NCBI GenBank assembly: GCA_965660625.1
Contig: CBFIAR010000001.1
Span: 124,001 to 188,000, forward strand
Direction of reading: 5' to 3'
Length of the DNA stretch: 64,000 nt
Origin: Glaciecola sp965660625
GTDB lineage: Bacteria > Pseudomonadota > Gammaproteobacteria > Enterobacterales > Alteromonadaceae
The translations under genes and the position numbers were made by a program. Within the stretch, counting starts at the first letter, position 1, and every line of letters begins with the position of its first letter. Shown in pieces: positions 34,293 through 42,719 of the stretch. The notes below the pieces were generated by a model. That model worked only from the letters and a program-made list of their open reading frames with translations. It ran no database searches and had not been told where the DNA came from.

Positions 34293-35951
34293 ATGACCAA
34301 GTATAAAGTCAAAATCGCAATTGTTGAATATAACGCAACGGCGAGACTCAATTTACGCAGTCACTTGATGTCGATGGGGGAATTTGATGTTGCCAGCTAT
34401 AGCAATGGCAAGGAACTTAGAAATGGCCTACGCACAATTGAGTTTGATCTCGTCGTCATTGATTTTTACTTAGGACAAAATAAAAATGGCGTAGAATGGA
34501 TTCAGTATTTAGCAGAAGCAAAGCTGCTCAAACCCTCAACGGGTATCGTATTCTTAAGCTCTGATAGATTGCCCCAGACAATCAGTCAGATTCTCGATGT
34601 CAATCCTGACGTCCTTATCATAAAACCCTACACTCTTAAAACCTTGCAAACGTCCCTTACCCAGTACTTAACTGTGCGTGAAAAAATGAAACCAGCACTC
34701 GACTACTTAGATAGTGATCGAACATCAATGGCTCTCAAGCACATCGATAAGGCTCTCAGAGGAAGTTTGGGTAAACGCATTAGTACTCCCTTCAGCAAAC
34801 TAAAAGGTCGATTACTAATAGAGGAACAGCGCTACTCTGAGGCCGCTGAACTATATCGAAGCATACTCAAACGTTCATCAAATGTGCTTTGGGCGCATTG
34901 GGGCCTCATTAAGAGTGAGTTTCTATCTGGACAATGGCGCCATTGTCAAACGATGCTGGATGGCTTGGTAGGCGACCACATTACTAAGGATAAGGCATAT
35001 GAATGGATCGCGTGCGTTGAAATCGGCAAGGAGAATTATCATTTAGCTGAAAAAATCCTTAACAATATTAAAGAAAATGACCTGACAATTCCTGCAACCA
35101 AGCTAAAAGTATTGGCTTACAAGATGCAGAATAAAAGTGACGATGCAATCAGGCTTTTAGAGAAAAAACGCGAAAGCAATTTTACGGTGAAAGAAAGGTT
35201 TGACGAATACACCATAGAGCTAGCTAGATACCATTTACAACTAGCTGAAAATGCCACTATCGATGATCGAGCTCCACAACTTCATGCAGCAAAATGTCTC
35301 ATTGGCAACGCAAATAGAAGTATCCTTGACAATCAAACGCAACATCAACGTGACTTCATGCTCGCGCTAGCCTGGCTATTAGAGGGTGATAAACAAAAAG
35401 CGGAGCGTATTATTTTAGATAAGACCGTAGGAGATGCGAAGGAAGCGAAACTAGCTACTATGGTCGATGCAGTGAAAGTTTGGTTTGGCTTAGGCAAAGA
35501 AGATAAAGCACGAGAAATTTGGAACGAAGTAGATAAAAAGTTATCCGCTAAAGATAACCAAATTGATCTTATCTTAGCCGGGAGTGTCATCCTAGAGACA
35601 GAAATATCACTTGGGATGTCAGAGGAAAGAGCGAAACGTATTAACGACGAAGGCATGGTTTGCTATCGTGGTAATAAGTTGACTGACGCCATTGAGCTTT
35701 TTTATAAAGCCCGCCGGTTGAATCCGAGTGTGCCAGCCTTCACCCTTAACTTACTGCAATGTTTGAGCGATATCAAAAAAGCGGAGTATAAAAACCAAAA
35801 AACCTTAACGTTAGTGGATGAACTACAAGACAAAATGCTGTCAGAGCCGAACAAGAAAAGGTTTACGTTAATTCAAAAAAAGATAAACGATTTTCCTGAT
35901 GCGTACCGTATGCCAGAACATAATAAGAAGCTATCGGAAGATGTTGCGTGA
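34293..35951 (+). CDS. Response-regulator receiver domain with TPR repeats
   Basis: A 552-residue cytoplasmic protein. The N-terminal receiver (about 1-125) has the phosphoacceptor Asp57 in VVIDFYLG, Ser89 and Lys111 (IIKPY), but the usual acidic pair is replaced by VEYN (Glu12-Tyr13). The remainder is helical TPR-type repeats (about 150-520), with no DNA-binding or enzymatic output domain, so it likely works by protein contact. The ATG at 34293 follows GAGG and starts just before the receiver; frames open to 34254 are less likely. A partner kinase is not in the window. Confidence 0.8.
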   Translation: MTKYKVKIAIVEYNATARLNLRSHLMSMGEFDVASYSNGKELRNGLRTIEFDLVVIDFYLGQNKNGVEWIQYLAEAKLLKPSTGIVFLSSDRLPQTISQILDVNPDVLIIKPYTLKTLQTSLTQYLTVREKMKPALDYLDSDRTSMALKHIDKALRGSLGKRISTPFSKLKGRLLIEEQRYSEAAELYRSILKRSSNVLWAHWGLIKSEFLSGQWRHCQTMLDGLVGDHITKDKAYEWIACVEIGKENYHLAEKILNNIKENDLTIPATKLKVLAYKMQNKSDDAIRLLEKKRESNFTVKERFDEYTIELARYHLQLAENATIDDRAPQLHAAKCLIGNANRSILDNQTQHQRDFMLALAWLLEGDKQKAERIILDKTVGDAKEAKLATMVDAVKVWFGLGKEDKAREIWNEVDKKLSAKDNQIDLILAGSVILETEISLGMSEERAKRINDEGMVCYRGNKLTDAIELFYKARRLNPSVPAFTLNLLQCLSDIKKAEYKNQKTLTLVDELQDKMLSEPNKKRFTLIQKKINDFPDAYRMPEHNKKLSEDVA

Positions 35952-36034
35952 TAATCGCATGATATTCACATAAAATTTCTGATCATTACGCGCTCGCTGT
36001 TATACTGCAAAAAACACTTCCACACGAGAATAAT

Positions 36035-36523
36035 ATGACAAGTACGTTCTATGATTTAGATTATGTTGCGAATAATGGCGAAATCGTTCCATGTAGACAA
36101 TATGAAGGCAAAGTCGTGCTTGTTGTTAACACTGCTAGCAAATGCGGATTTACACCACAGTATGATGGATTAGAGGCCTTATATAAAAAATATAAAGATA
36201 ATGACCTAGAAGTTATTGGTTTTCCATGTGATCAATTCGGGCATCAAGAGCCCGGCACAGACGGCGATATCGCTCAATTCTGCGAGATGCGTTTCAATTT
36301 ATCATTTCCGCTTTCTAAAAAAATTGAGGTTAATGGTGAGAATACCGCACCAATTTATAAGTTATTGAAAGAGCAGGCACCGGGTATATTCGGAAGCAAA
36401 CGCATAAAATGGAATTTCACTAAATTTTTGATTGGCAAAAATGGAGTGGTAATAAAACGCTACAGCCCAACCACCAAACCTGAGCAAATTGAAGCTGACA
36501 TTACCGCCGCCTTAAACACCTAA
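36035..36523 (+). CDS. Glutathione peroxidase family protein
   Basis: A 162-residue thiol peroxidase with NTASKCGFTPQ (peroxidatic Cys37), FPCDQFGHQEPG (Gln71 with a second Cys65) and KWNFTKFL (Trp126, Asn127), the catalytic tetrad of Cys-type GPx. It reduces peroxides, probably with thioredoxin. It is monocistronic as far as seen. Confidence 0.93.
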   Translation: MTSTFYDLDYVANNGEIVPCRQYEGKVVLVVNTASKCGFTPQYDGLEALYKKYKDNDLEVIGFPCDQFGHQEPGTDGDIAQFCEMRFNLSFPLSKKIEVNGENTAPIYKLLKEQAPGIFGSKRIKWNFTKFLIGKNGVVIKRYSPTTKPEQIEADITAALNT

Positions 36524-36552
36524 TTTTATCTAGTGTACGGCACGCTCAGTAA

Positions 36553-37332
36553 TTATTCGTCTTTCTTTATAATCAAATGAAAATATTTGCCGAGCCACAT
36601 ATAGGGCTCGGTTGCTCCATACTGCATTTCTAACTGCAGTATCTTGTCATACTCAGCAACTTGCTTAGTTCTATCTTGTAAATAGTCATGAAAACATCTG
36701 ATACCCGCTTGATGTTCGATTGTATATGTTGGATATTTACCCTTTATATAGTTAATCAAATCAGCAGGTCGCTGTGCATTGTGCGGATTCAATCTGACCT
36801 GATTGCGTGTTTTAAGGCCGGCTTCGATATAGTCAAAGTTTCCCCAAATCGCATTATTAAACAAGGCTGCGTCGCGATTAAAGAAACTCAACGACAGAAA
36901 ACCGCCTTTGCGCAACAGAGTAAATAGCTTGTCAACAATCACCATTGGCTCCTGAACCCATTCAAGTACGGCATGGCAAAGTATGACGTCAAAATACTCT
37001 GGATAATTAAGTGATAATATATCCGTTTTTTGAATGCTCGTATTTGTTGTTAGTGCCAAACGCTGCTTAGCAATTTCTAGCACCTCGTCTGAACCATCGC
37101 AGAGCGTAACCTGATGGCCAGCCTGAGCAAATTCCAATGACATCATGCCTGTGCCACCGCCTGCGTCTAACACTCTATAGGACTGCTGTGCATGGATTAT
37201 TGTAGATAAATAATGCAGTAGCATTTGATGACGTAAACGCCCTTTACTTGTGCCATAGATATTGTTGTCAAATTTGTTGGCAATACCGTTGAAAAACGTA
37301 TCACATGGCGTCACTATTTCTCTGTCTTTCAT
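36553..37332 (-). CDS. cmoM: tRNA 5-carboxymethoxyuridine methyltransferase CmoM
   Basis: A 259-residue SAM-dependent methyltransferase: SAM motif LDAGGGTGMMSLEFA and the diagnostic HAVLEWVQEP of CmoM/SmtA. It methylates cmo5U34 to mcmo5U34 in tRNA. It works on the same wobble modification pathway as TrhO, which is encoded near the start of the window. Convergent with the glutathione peroxidase gene. Confidence 0.9.
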   Translation of the reverse strand: MKDREIVTPCDTFFNGIANKFDNNIYGTSKGRLRHQMLLHYLSTIIHAQQSYRVLDAGGGTGMMSLEFAQAGHQVTLCDGSDEVLEIAKQRLALTTNTSIQKTDILSLNYPEYFDVILCHAVLEWVQEPMVIVDKLFTLLRKGGFLSLSFFNRDAALFNNAIWGNFDYIEAGLKTRNQVRLNPHNAQRPADLINYIKGKYPTYTIEHQAGIRCFHDYLQDRTKQVAEYDKILQLEMQYGATEPYMWLGKYFHLIIKKDE

Positions 37333-37378
37333 GATTACTCGTGCTTATCCTATTACTTTGCGAGACTTGTAGCCAACC

Positions 37379-38137
37379 TTATGCAGGATTAGGGATATCA
37401 ACAAACTCAACGTCAACGCTCGATATACGGCTCAAATATTCACCTATAGCTTTGACGCCATAGCGCTCAGTGGCGTGATGGCCAGCAGCAAAGTAGTGAA
37501 TATCAAGCTCACGTGCACTGTGTGTTGTTTGCTCTGATATCTCTCCAGAAATAAAAGCATCAACCCCCAATGCCGCACAAGCATCAATATACCCTTGCCC
37601 TCCCCCTGTGCACCATGCAATCTTTTTAATGGTTTTACTGGAGCTTGCGCTTACATGTAATGGTTCTCGGTGTAAAACACTTGCTAGATGCTGTTTAAAA
37701 CTGATTGCATCAAACCCCGTAGCTAGCTCTCCCCACATTACGATACCATTTGGCGTTAATGTTGGATGGCACTGAATATTATTTACCTGCAATAACTTCC
37801 CCAGTTGCGCGTTGTTTCCAAGTTCAGGGTGAATATCAATGGGTAAATGATATGCGAATAAATTAATATCATGCAGTAAAAGTGATTTAATTCGACGCAT
37901 TTTGAGGCCAGTAAGCGTCTGTGACTCGCCTTTCCAAAAATAGCCGTGGTGCACTAAAATGCAGTCTGCATTACGCTTTATTGCCTCATCAATGAGCGCT
38001 TGAGATGCTGTTACGCCCGTAATGACTTTATTAATTTCAACAGAGCCTTCCACTTGCAGTCCATTTGGGCAATAATCATTGACTGTATTTGGCAGAAGTA
38101 AATCGTCAATTAAGGTAGTAAATTCATGTCTTTTCAC
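37379..38137 (-). CDS. Nif3-like dinuclear metal centre protein (YbgI family)
   Basis: A 252-residue protein of the Nif3/YbgI family: YCPNGLQVEG, LVHHGYFWKGE (metal-binding His pair), FAYHLPIDIHPELGNNAQL, and the C-terminal HYFAAGHHATERYGVKA. It likely binds two metal ions; its role is unknown, often annotated as GTP cyclohydrolase I type 2 homolog. The GTG at 38137 is chosen because GGAGC is 9 bases upstream and homologs begin at that point. Confidence 0.88.
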   Translation of the reverse strand: MKRHEFTTLIDDLLLPNTVNDYCPNGLQVEGSVEINKVITGVTASQALIDEAIKRNADCILVHHGYFWKGESQTLTGLKMRRIKSLLLHDINLFAYHLPIDIHPELGNNAQLGKLLQVNNIQCHPTLTPNGIVMWGELATGFDAISFKQHLASVLHREPLHVSASSSKTIKKIAWCTGGGQGYIDACAALGVDAFISGEISEQTTHSARELDIHYFAAGHHATERYGVKAIGEYLSRISSVDVEFVDIPNPA

Positions 38138-38240
38138 AAAAATATAGCTCCAAAGCACTCAAATTAGACATTTGAAATAAAAAAGGTTTACACTGTCTCT
38201 ATGTTAACATTACTACAACAAAAAGGGTTCATAAGAAAAG

Positions 38241-38579
38241 ATGAGCAAATTAGACAAAGACGGCGTCTTAGCAAAATTCACAGCTGCATATGAAGCAGCA
38301 AATGGTAAAGCCCCAACTATCGAAGCTAAAGGTGGTTGGTACAGTGTCGACGGTGGTAAAAATATCCGTTTAGCACAGCTTGCAGAAATGGCTGATGGTA
38401 TGGAAGCTCCTGCTCCTAAAAAAGCAAAAGCGGAAAAACCGGCGAAAGAAGCTAAAGCAGAGAAGCCAAAAGCGCCAGCTAAAGCCAAAGCAAAGAAATC
38501 TTCTTCGAGCTTTTCAGTGAAGGACTTTTATACTAAGCAAATTCAAGACACTAACCCTGGGGCAAAAGCGCCGCGTTAG
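38241..38579 (+). CDS. Small basic protein with histone-H1-like Lys/Ala/Pro tract
   Basis: A 112-residue protein. Residues 1-52 form a conserved-looking domain (GKAPTIEAKGGWYSVDGGKN), followed by a low-complexity Lys/Ala/Pro stretch (about 55-87) resembling histone H1 tails, and a C-terminal segment (SFSVKDFYTKQIQDT). Nucleic-acid or nucleoid binding is plausible from charge alone. Similar short proteins occur in Shewanella and Alteromonas relatives, unnamed. It ends before a strong terminator. Confidence 0.75.
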   Translation: MSKLDKDGVLAKFTAAYEAANGKAPTIEAKGGWYSVDGGKNIRLAQLAEMADGMEAPAPKKAKAEKPAKEAKAEKPKAPAKAKAKKSSSSFSVKDFYTKQIQDTNPGAKAPR

Positions 38580-38627
38580 TTGCAATGAGTAAAGCTTACG
38601 ACAGCCTAGAGCGTTAGGTTAATAATT

Positions 38628-38652
38628 AAAAAAGCGGCTATGCCGCTTTTTT
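38628..38652. terminator. Bidirectional rho-independent terminator
   Basis: AAAAAAGCGGC, TAT loop, GCCGCTTTTTT: an 11-bp perfect stem with flanking A/T runs between the converging small basic protein and sohB genes. Confidence 0.88.
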
Positions 38653-38675
38653 ATTACTCAAAATTTAGTACTCAA

Positions 38676-39698
38676 CTAGCGATATAGTTTGTTGCCCGAA
38701 TCCACAATCCTCATGAATGCCTGTTCAATCGCTTGATATGCTGAAAATCCAAGTTTTTGAGCTAAGCTCTTCTTGGCTGCATATTTAATGCTAAACAATT
38801 TGAACTGATTATTTGCTTCCATTAAAAAGTCATCAGAAGTTTTCAATTCATCGACCAGATTCAGTTCTTTAGCTCGCTGACCATACCAATATTCGCCTGT
38901 CGCTACTTTATCAATATCTAGCTGCGGACGGTGCTGTTGAACAAACTCTTTAAACATAAGATGTACATCTTCAATTTCTGCTTTGAACTTGTTTCGCCCT
39001 TCCGCTGTGTTTTCACCAAACATCGTTAAAGTACGCTTAAAATCCCCAGCCGTATGTTGTTCAAAATCAATATCGTTTTTCTTTAATACCTTATTAAAGT
39101 TGGGTAACTGCGCAATAACACCAATTGAACCAATAATCGCGAAAGGAGCACTCATTATGTGGTCTGCTACGCAAGCCATCATATATCCCCCGCTCGCAGC
39201 CACTTTATCAACACTAACGGTCAATTTTATCTCTTTGTCTCTGATGCGCTGCAACTGAGATGCGGCTAGTCCATACCCATGAACCACTCCACCGCCACTT
39301 TCAACATTAACTAAGACTTCATCACCTTTAGTCGCAACACACAGTACCGCGGTGATTTCTTCGCGCAGTTGCTCGACTTCTTGCGCGTTCATTGAACCAT
39401 TAAAGTGCAAAACAAACATGTTACTTTTTTTATCTTCACCTGCTTTGGCCGATTTCTTTTTCTGTTTTTTCTTTTCTTCTTTTTCAGCTTTCTTGAGCTC
39501 GTCTTTATCTAATAGAACATGCTGTGCTTGGCTTTTAATATCGTCGAAATGTTCGGATAAAGATTCGAATTCAAGATTACCGCTGGTTTGCTTCTGCTTT
39601 GTAGCAATCCCAACAATTAAGCCAACAACGACAACTATCGCAACAACGATGGTGATTGCTTTGGCCAAAAACAAACCATATACAAATAAAAATTCCAA
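38676..39698 (-). CDS. sohB: Protease SohB (S49 family)
   Basis: A 340-residue inner-membrane serine protease. One N-terminal membrane segment (LFLAKAITIVVAIVVVVGLI) is followed by a lysine-rich linker (about 70-92) and the S49 domain with the nucleophile in ASGGYMMA and the Lys in TAGDFKRTLTMFG. E. coli SohB begins MELLSEYGLFLAK, so the TTG at 39698 is the real start; AGGAG is 6 bases upstream. Confidence 0.93.
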   Translation of the reverse strand: MEFLFVYGLFLAKAITIVVAIVVVVGLIVGIATKQKQTSGNLEFESLSEHFDDIKSQAQHVLLDKDELKKAEKEEKKKQKKKSAKAGEDKKSNMFVLHFNGSMNAQEVEQLREEITAVLCVATKGDEVLVNVESGGGVVHGYGLAASQLQRIRDKEIKLTVSVDKVAASGGYMMACVADHIMSAPFAIIGSIGVIAQLPNFNKVLKKNDIDFEQHTAGDFKRTLTMFGENTAEGRNKFKAEIEDVHLMFKEFVQQHRPQLDIDKVATGEYWYGQRAKELNLVDELKTSDDFLMEANNQFKLFSIKYAAKKSLAQKLGFSAYQAIEQAFMRIVDSGNKLYR

Positions 39699-39767
39699 AC
39701 TGCGCTCCTATTGATTTTAATTATGTACTGCCTTTAATGCAGTTATATTGGGCTGAAACGACAAAAC

Positions 39768-39790
39768 AAAAGGGCCCTTAAGGCCCTTTT
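39768..39790. terminator. Rho-independent terminator after the acylase gene
   Basis: AAAAGGGCC, CTTAA loop, GGCCCTTTT: a 9-bp stem with T runs on both strands. It lies about 97 bp past the acylase stop codon. Confidence 0.8.
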
Positions 39791-39886
39791 AATTTTAATC
39801 TAAACGTTTATTAGACATCTTTCATTACGCGATTGTATATCACATAAATTAGACACGCACTTCAATAAATAGTGAATTTCGCTTAA

Positions 39887-42433
39887 TTACTCTTGAACTG
39901 CATTACTAACATTCATCTCCTTGACCAAATTCGCCGCGATATCTGCTTCAGTAAAACGTAAAGGACGCAATTGTGGCTGAGAAGAATAAAGTTTGGTTTG
40001 ATCATCAGATTGCTCAGATTCAGGATTATGCGATTGTGAGTAACTTAAAAGACCGCGAGCAACTGGACCATCTTTTGTAAAGTTGGCTATAAACATCCAG
40101 CTACTTCCATAAGTGATATGATAACCCTTGGCGTCAGCACTCAATATGGATGTATTGTCCATCATAGGATAAGTATGATTAGGAAGTTCAGTGCCATTGT
40201 TAGAGGTTCTTGCATCAAACACATTAAAACCACCCTCTACATTGTGCGCCCCGCCCCATGGTAAACGCTCGCCACTTGGTAAGCCTTCTGCGGTTCCTTT
40301 CTCAACGAACTGAACTTCGCCCAATGTGGCAGCCAATGGTATGCCAGCACGTTCAATTTTGTCGATTGCAGTCGCTAACTGCATCAGTGTAGTAGAGTTA
40401 TATTTTAAGCCTCTGGGCGTATTCAGAACGTCGTCTGCATCATACGCAACGGCCCATTGAGGATTGCGTCTAAATTGAAATGCAAACTCTCTAAAGACAT
40501 GAGCGCCAACACTGTCAACATTCATTGCCCCGTCCCAAGCACTCATTGCATCACAACCTTCACCTAAAGTAACCGTACGCCCATTCACATCGAAATCAAC
40601 TTCTCTGTTTGATTGGCATATAGATAAAATCTCAGTAAAAATATCCTCACTGAGATAAGAACGATTGCTAAACAACGCCTCTTCAACCTCCATCATGTTG
40701 AATTTGCCGTCAGAGCCTGACGCTTGATTAAGAAGCTTATGCGCCATTCTTGAACGCAAAGACTGTTCGTTGCCCACCTTACCGTATAGTGGCGAAACGC
40801 CAGTAATTGGATTCTCAAAGTTAGTTAACCAAAAGCTATCATTTGAATTTTGCACATAATCGGTGCCTTCATACTTAGGTGCATTTTCATAAGAGACCGG
40901 TGCATTAAAATCAAACGCACTTGCAAAACCGGGCAATACCGTAAAGCCAGCTACTTCTTTGGTTTGGATTAACAGAGGATTAGTTGTCAGTTCATTCACG
41001 GCTGTTGCCGTTAAACCTGGCACGGTTGAATCATCAATATAAAAAACTTCACCCTCTTTAGACGCGGCCATAGTGTTATTGAAAATAACGCCATCGTAGT
41101 CCTTGAATGCTTTTTTAAACTCATTCATATCACCAGCTAAGTTCATTGCTAGCCAATGATCCAGAACATCATAATTAGGTAAATTAGCATCTTTAATAGC
41201 AAATGCTGAACCGCCTGCTCCCCATTCAAAGTTACCTGGAACCACGATCATCGGTCCATAGTTAGTTGAGTAAGAATTCTTTTTAAGTTTAATTGTTTGC
41301 CCTGGCGCAACGGCAACATCAATGACCAGTTCTTTCTTGAAGATGGTTCGTTTATTACCATCAACAGAATGCGTTAGACCATTAGCGTCATCGGAATCTA
41401 ATTGAAGTTGGTAAACCACAAAGTGCTCTGCTGTAGAGAAAGTGTGGGTCCATGCAACGTTTTCATTGAAACCAATATTAACCGCGCCTGGCAAGCCCAT
41501 TAGTGAGCCACCCATCACGTTTAGATGCCCTGGAATAGTAGTGTGAAATTGCCAAAAGCGTAAATTGCCGGTATGTGGGAAATGCGGATTACCCAGCACC
41601 ATGCCCATACCATTTTCAGTCTTATCCGAGCCTAAGCCCCAACCGTTCGATCCCATTTCTTGTGGATTACGTTCTGGGAGGCTAATGGTTGGTTCAACTT
41701 TAAACGGAAGTGCTTGCTTAGATTCTACATTAACGGCTGTTGTTACAGGCGTGGGAAAAGGGTTCTCTCCAGGAGGCGCGGCAAGAAACATTGGACCGAG
41801 AAAATTTGCGGCCCCAGGTAAAAGCGAAACACCCATCGAATACGTTAGCAAATCAACACTGTCAATTTCCTGCACCCACGGTTGACCAGCGCAACTAGGG
41901 TCAATATTCATAACACCCGTTTCGTTAAGGTATTGGTTGAAACCTTTTGTGTAGCCACTTAGCATCGCACGACTGTTATCGCTGAGAGTTGCTAAATTTT
42001 GCTCTGCGAGTTCACGAATGCCAACAGTTAAAAATCCAAAATCATTAATAAGATGCTCTGAGTCGCCGCTGCCAGGATTTCTATCCGGACCTAGGTACTT
42101 GGAACGTTCAGAATTATATTTGACGATTTGGTCGGCTAAGATACACAAGTTATCCTGTGCAAACGCATAACCAACACCAAATGACATGCCCTCAAGATTG
42201 TCAGCAGTAACATGAGGAACACCATAGTCAGTCCAACGAATATTTGCCTCTAAGACACCGTCAGTGTCGAATGCAGGCAGCACAGGCGCAGCTGCTGGCG
42301 GCAGAGGTGGTGCAGCCGGTAACGACGGCTGAGTTAATATATATTGCTTTTCATCACTTCCGCAACCAGACAGCGCGATTGCAACTGCAGCAACGGTAAG
42401 TGTTTGTTTGAATAACCCAAAGTGTAAGTTCAT
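39887..42433 (-). CDS. Penicillin acylase-family (Ntn hydrolase) lipoprotein
   Basis: An 848-residue lipoprotein: lipobox LSGC near residue 24, a Pro/Ala-rich linker, then the penicillin/AHL-acylase fold. The autocatalytic Gly-Ser junction is visible in EMGSNGWGLGSDKTENG, where the Ser becomes the N-terminal nucleophile of the beta subunit, and ENVAWTHTFS and the C-terminal Asn-rich region fit the family. Substrates could be acyl-homoserine lactones, amides or lipopeptides. It is encoded downstream of the VolA-like lipase with 286 bp between them, on the same strand. Confidence 0.88.
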   Translation of the reverse strand: MNLHFGLFKQTLTVAAVAIALSGCGSDEKQYILTQPSLPAAPPLPPAAAPVLPAFDTDGVLEANIRWTDYGVPHVTADNLEGMSFGVGYAFAQDNLCILADQIVKYNSERSKYLGPDRNPGSGDSEHLINDFGFLTVGIRELAEQNLATLSDNSRAMLSGYTKGFNQYLNETGVMNIDPSCAGQPWVQEIDSVDLLTYSMGVSLLPGAANFLGPMFLAAPPGENPFPTPVTTAVNVESKQALPFKVEPTISLPERNPQEMGSNGWGLGSDKTENGMGMVLGNPHFPHTGNLRFWQFHTTIPGHLNVMGGSLMGLPGAVNIGFNENVAWTHTFSTAEHFVVYQLQLDSDDANGLTHSVDGNKRTIFKKELVIDVAVAPGQTIKLKKNSYSTNYGPMIVVPGNFEWGAGGSAFAIKDANLPNYDVLDHWLAMNLAGDMNEFKKAFKDYDGVIFNNTMAASKEGEVFYIDDSTVPGLTATAVNELTTNPLLIQTKEVAGFTVLPGFASAFDFNAPVSYENAPKYEGTDYVQNSNDSFWLTNFENPITGVSPLYGKVGNEQSLRSRMAHKLLNQASGSDGKFNMMEVEEALFSNRSYLSEDIFTEILSICQSNREVDFDVNGRTVTLGEGCDAMSAWDGAMNVDSVGAHVFREFAFQFRRNPQWAVAYDADDVLNTPRGLKYNSTTLMQLATAIDKIERAGIPLAATLGEVQFVEKGTAEGLPSGERLPWGGAHNVEGGFNVFDARTSNNGTELPNHTYPMMDNTSILSADAKGYHITYGSSWMFIANFTKDGPVARGLLSYSQSHNPESEQSDDQTKLYSSQPQLRPLRFTEADIAANLVKEMNVSNAVQE

Positions 42434-42663
42434 TAAGAATGTATCCCTTTTTTGTTCTTAGATGCAAATCGTACGCAAGTTTAGTCAAAAAACCAATTGC
42501 TTTACAATTAATTAATGTTTTTATTACAATTAACCTGAGGACTCTTGTAAACAATAACCAACATTTTGTATTTACCCCAGGTGTAAGCCTTTACCTCAAC
42601 AGTGTCGAAACTCGTTCAACTGCATTGAACCGTGTAAATAATAAAAAAACTGATTAGCGATAA

Positions 42664-42689
42664 AAAAGCCAGCAATATTGCTGGCTTTT
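42664..42689. terminator. Rho-independent terminator after the VolA-like lipase
   Basis: AAAAGCCAGCAATATTGCTGGCTTTT is a perfect palindrome, followed on the minus strand by TTTTTTA. It is 31 bp past the lipase stop codon. Confidence 0.9.
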
Positions 42690-42719
42690 GACGTTTACTT
42701 ATTGCTGTTTCATTAACCT

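Noticed and set aside
42439..42657. A 72-codon plus-strand frame in the gap upstream of the acylase gene
   Set aside because: No ribosome binding site, no recognisable family and amino-acid use unlike real genes; it lies over the promoter region and the terminator area.
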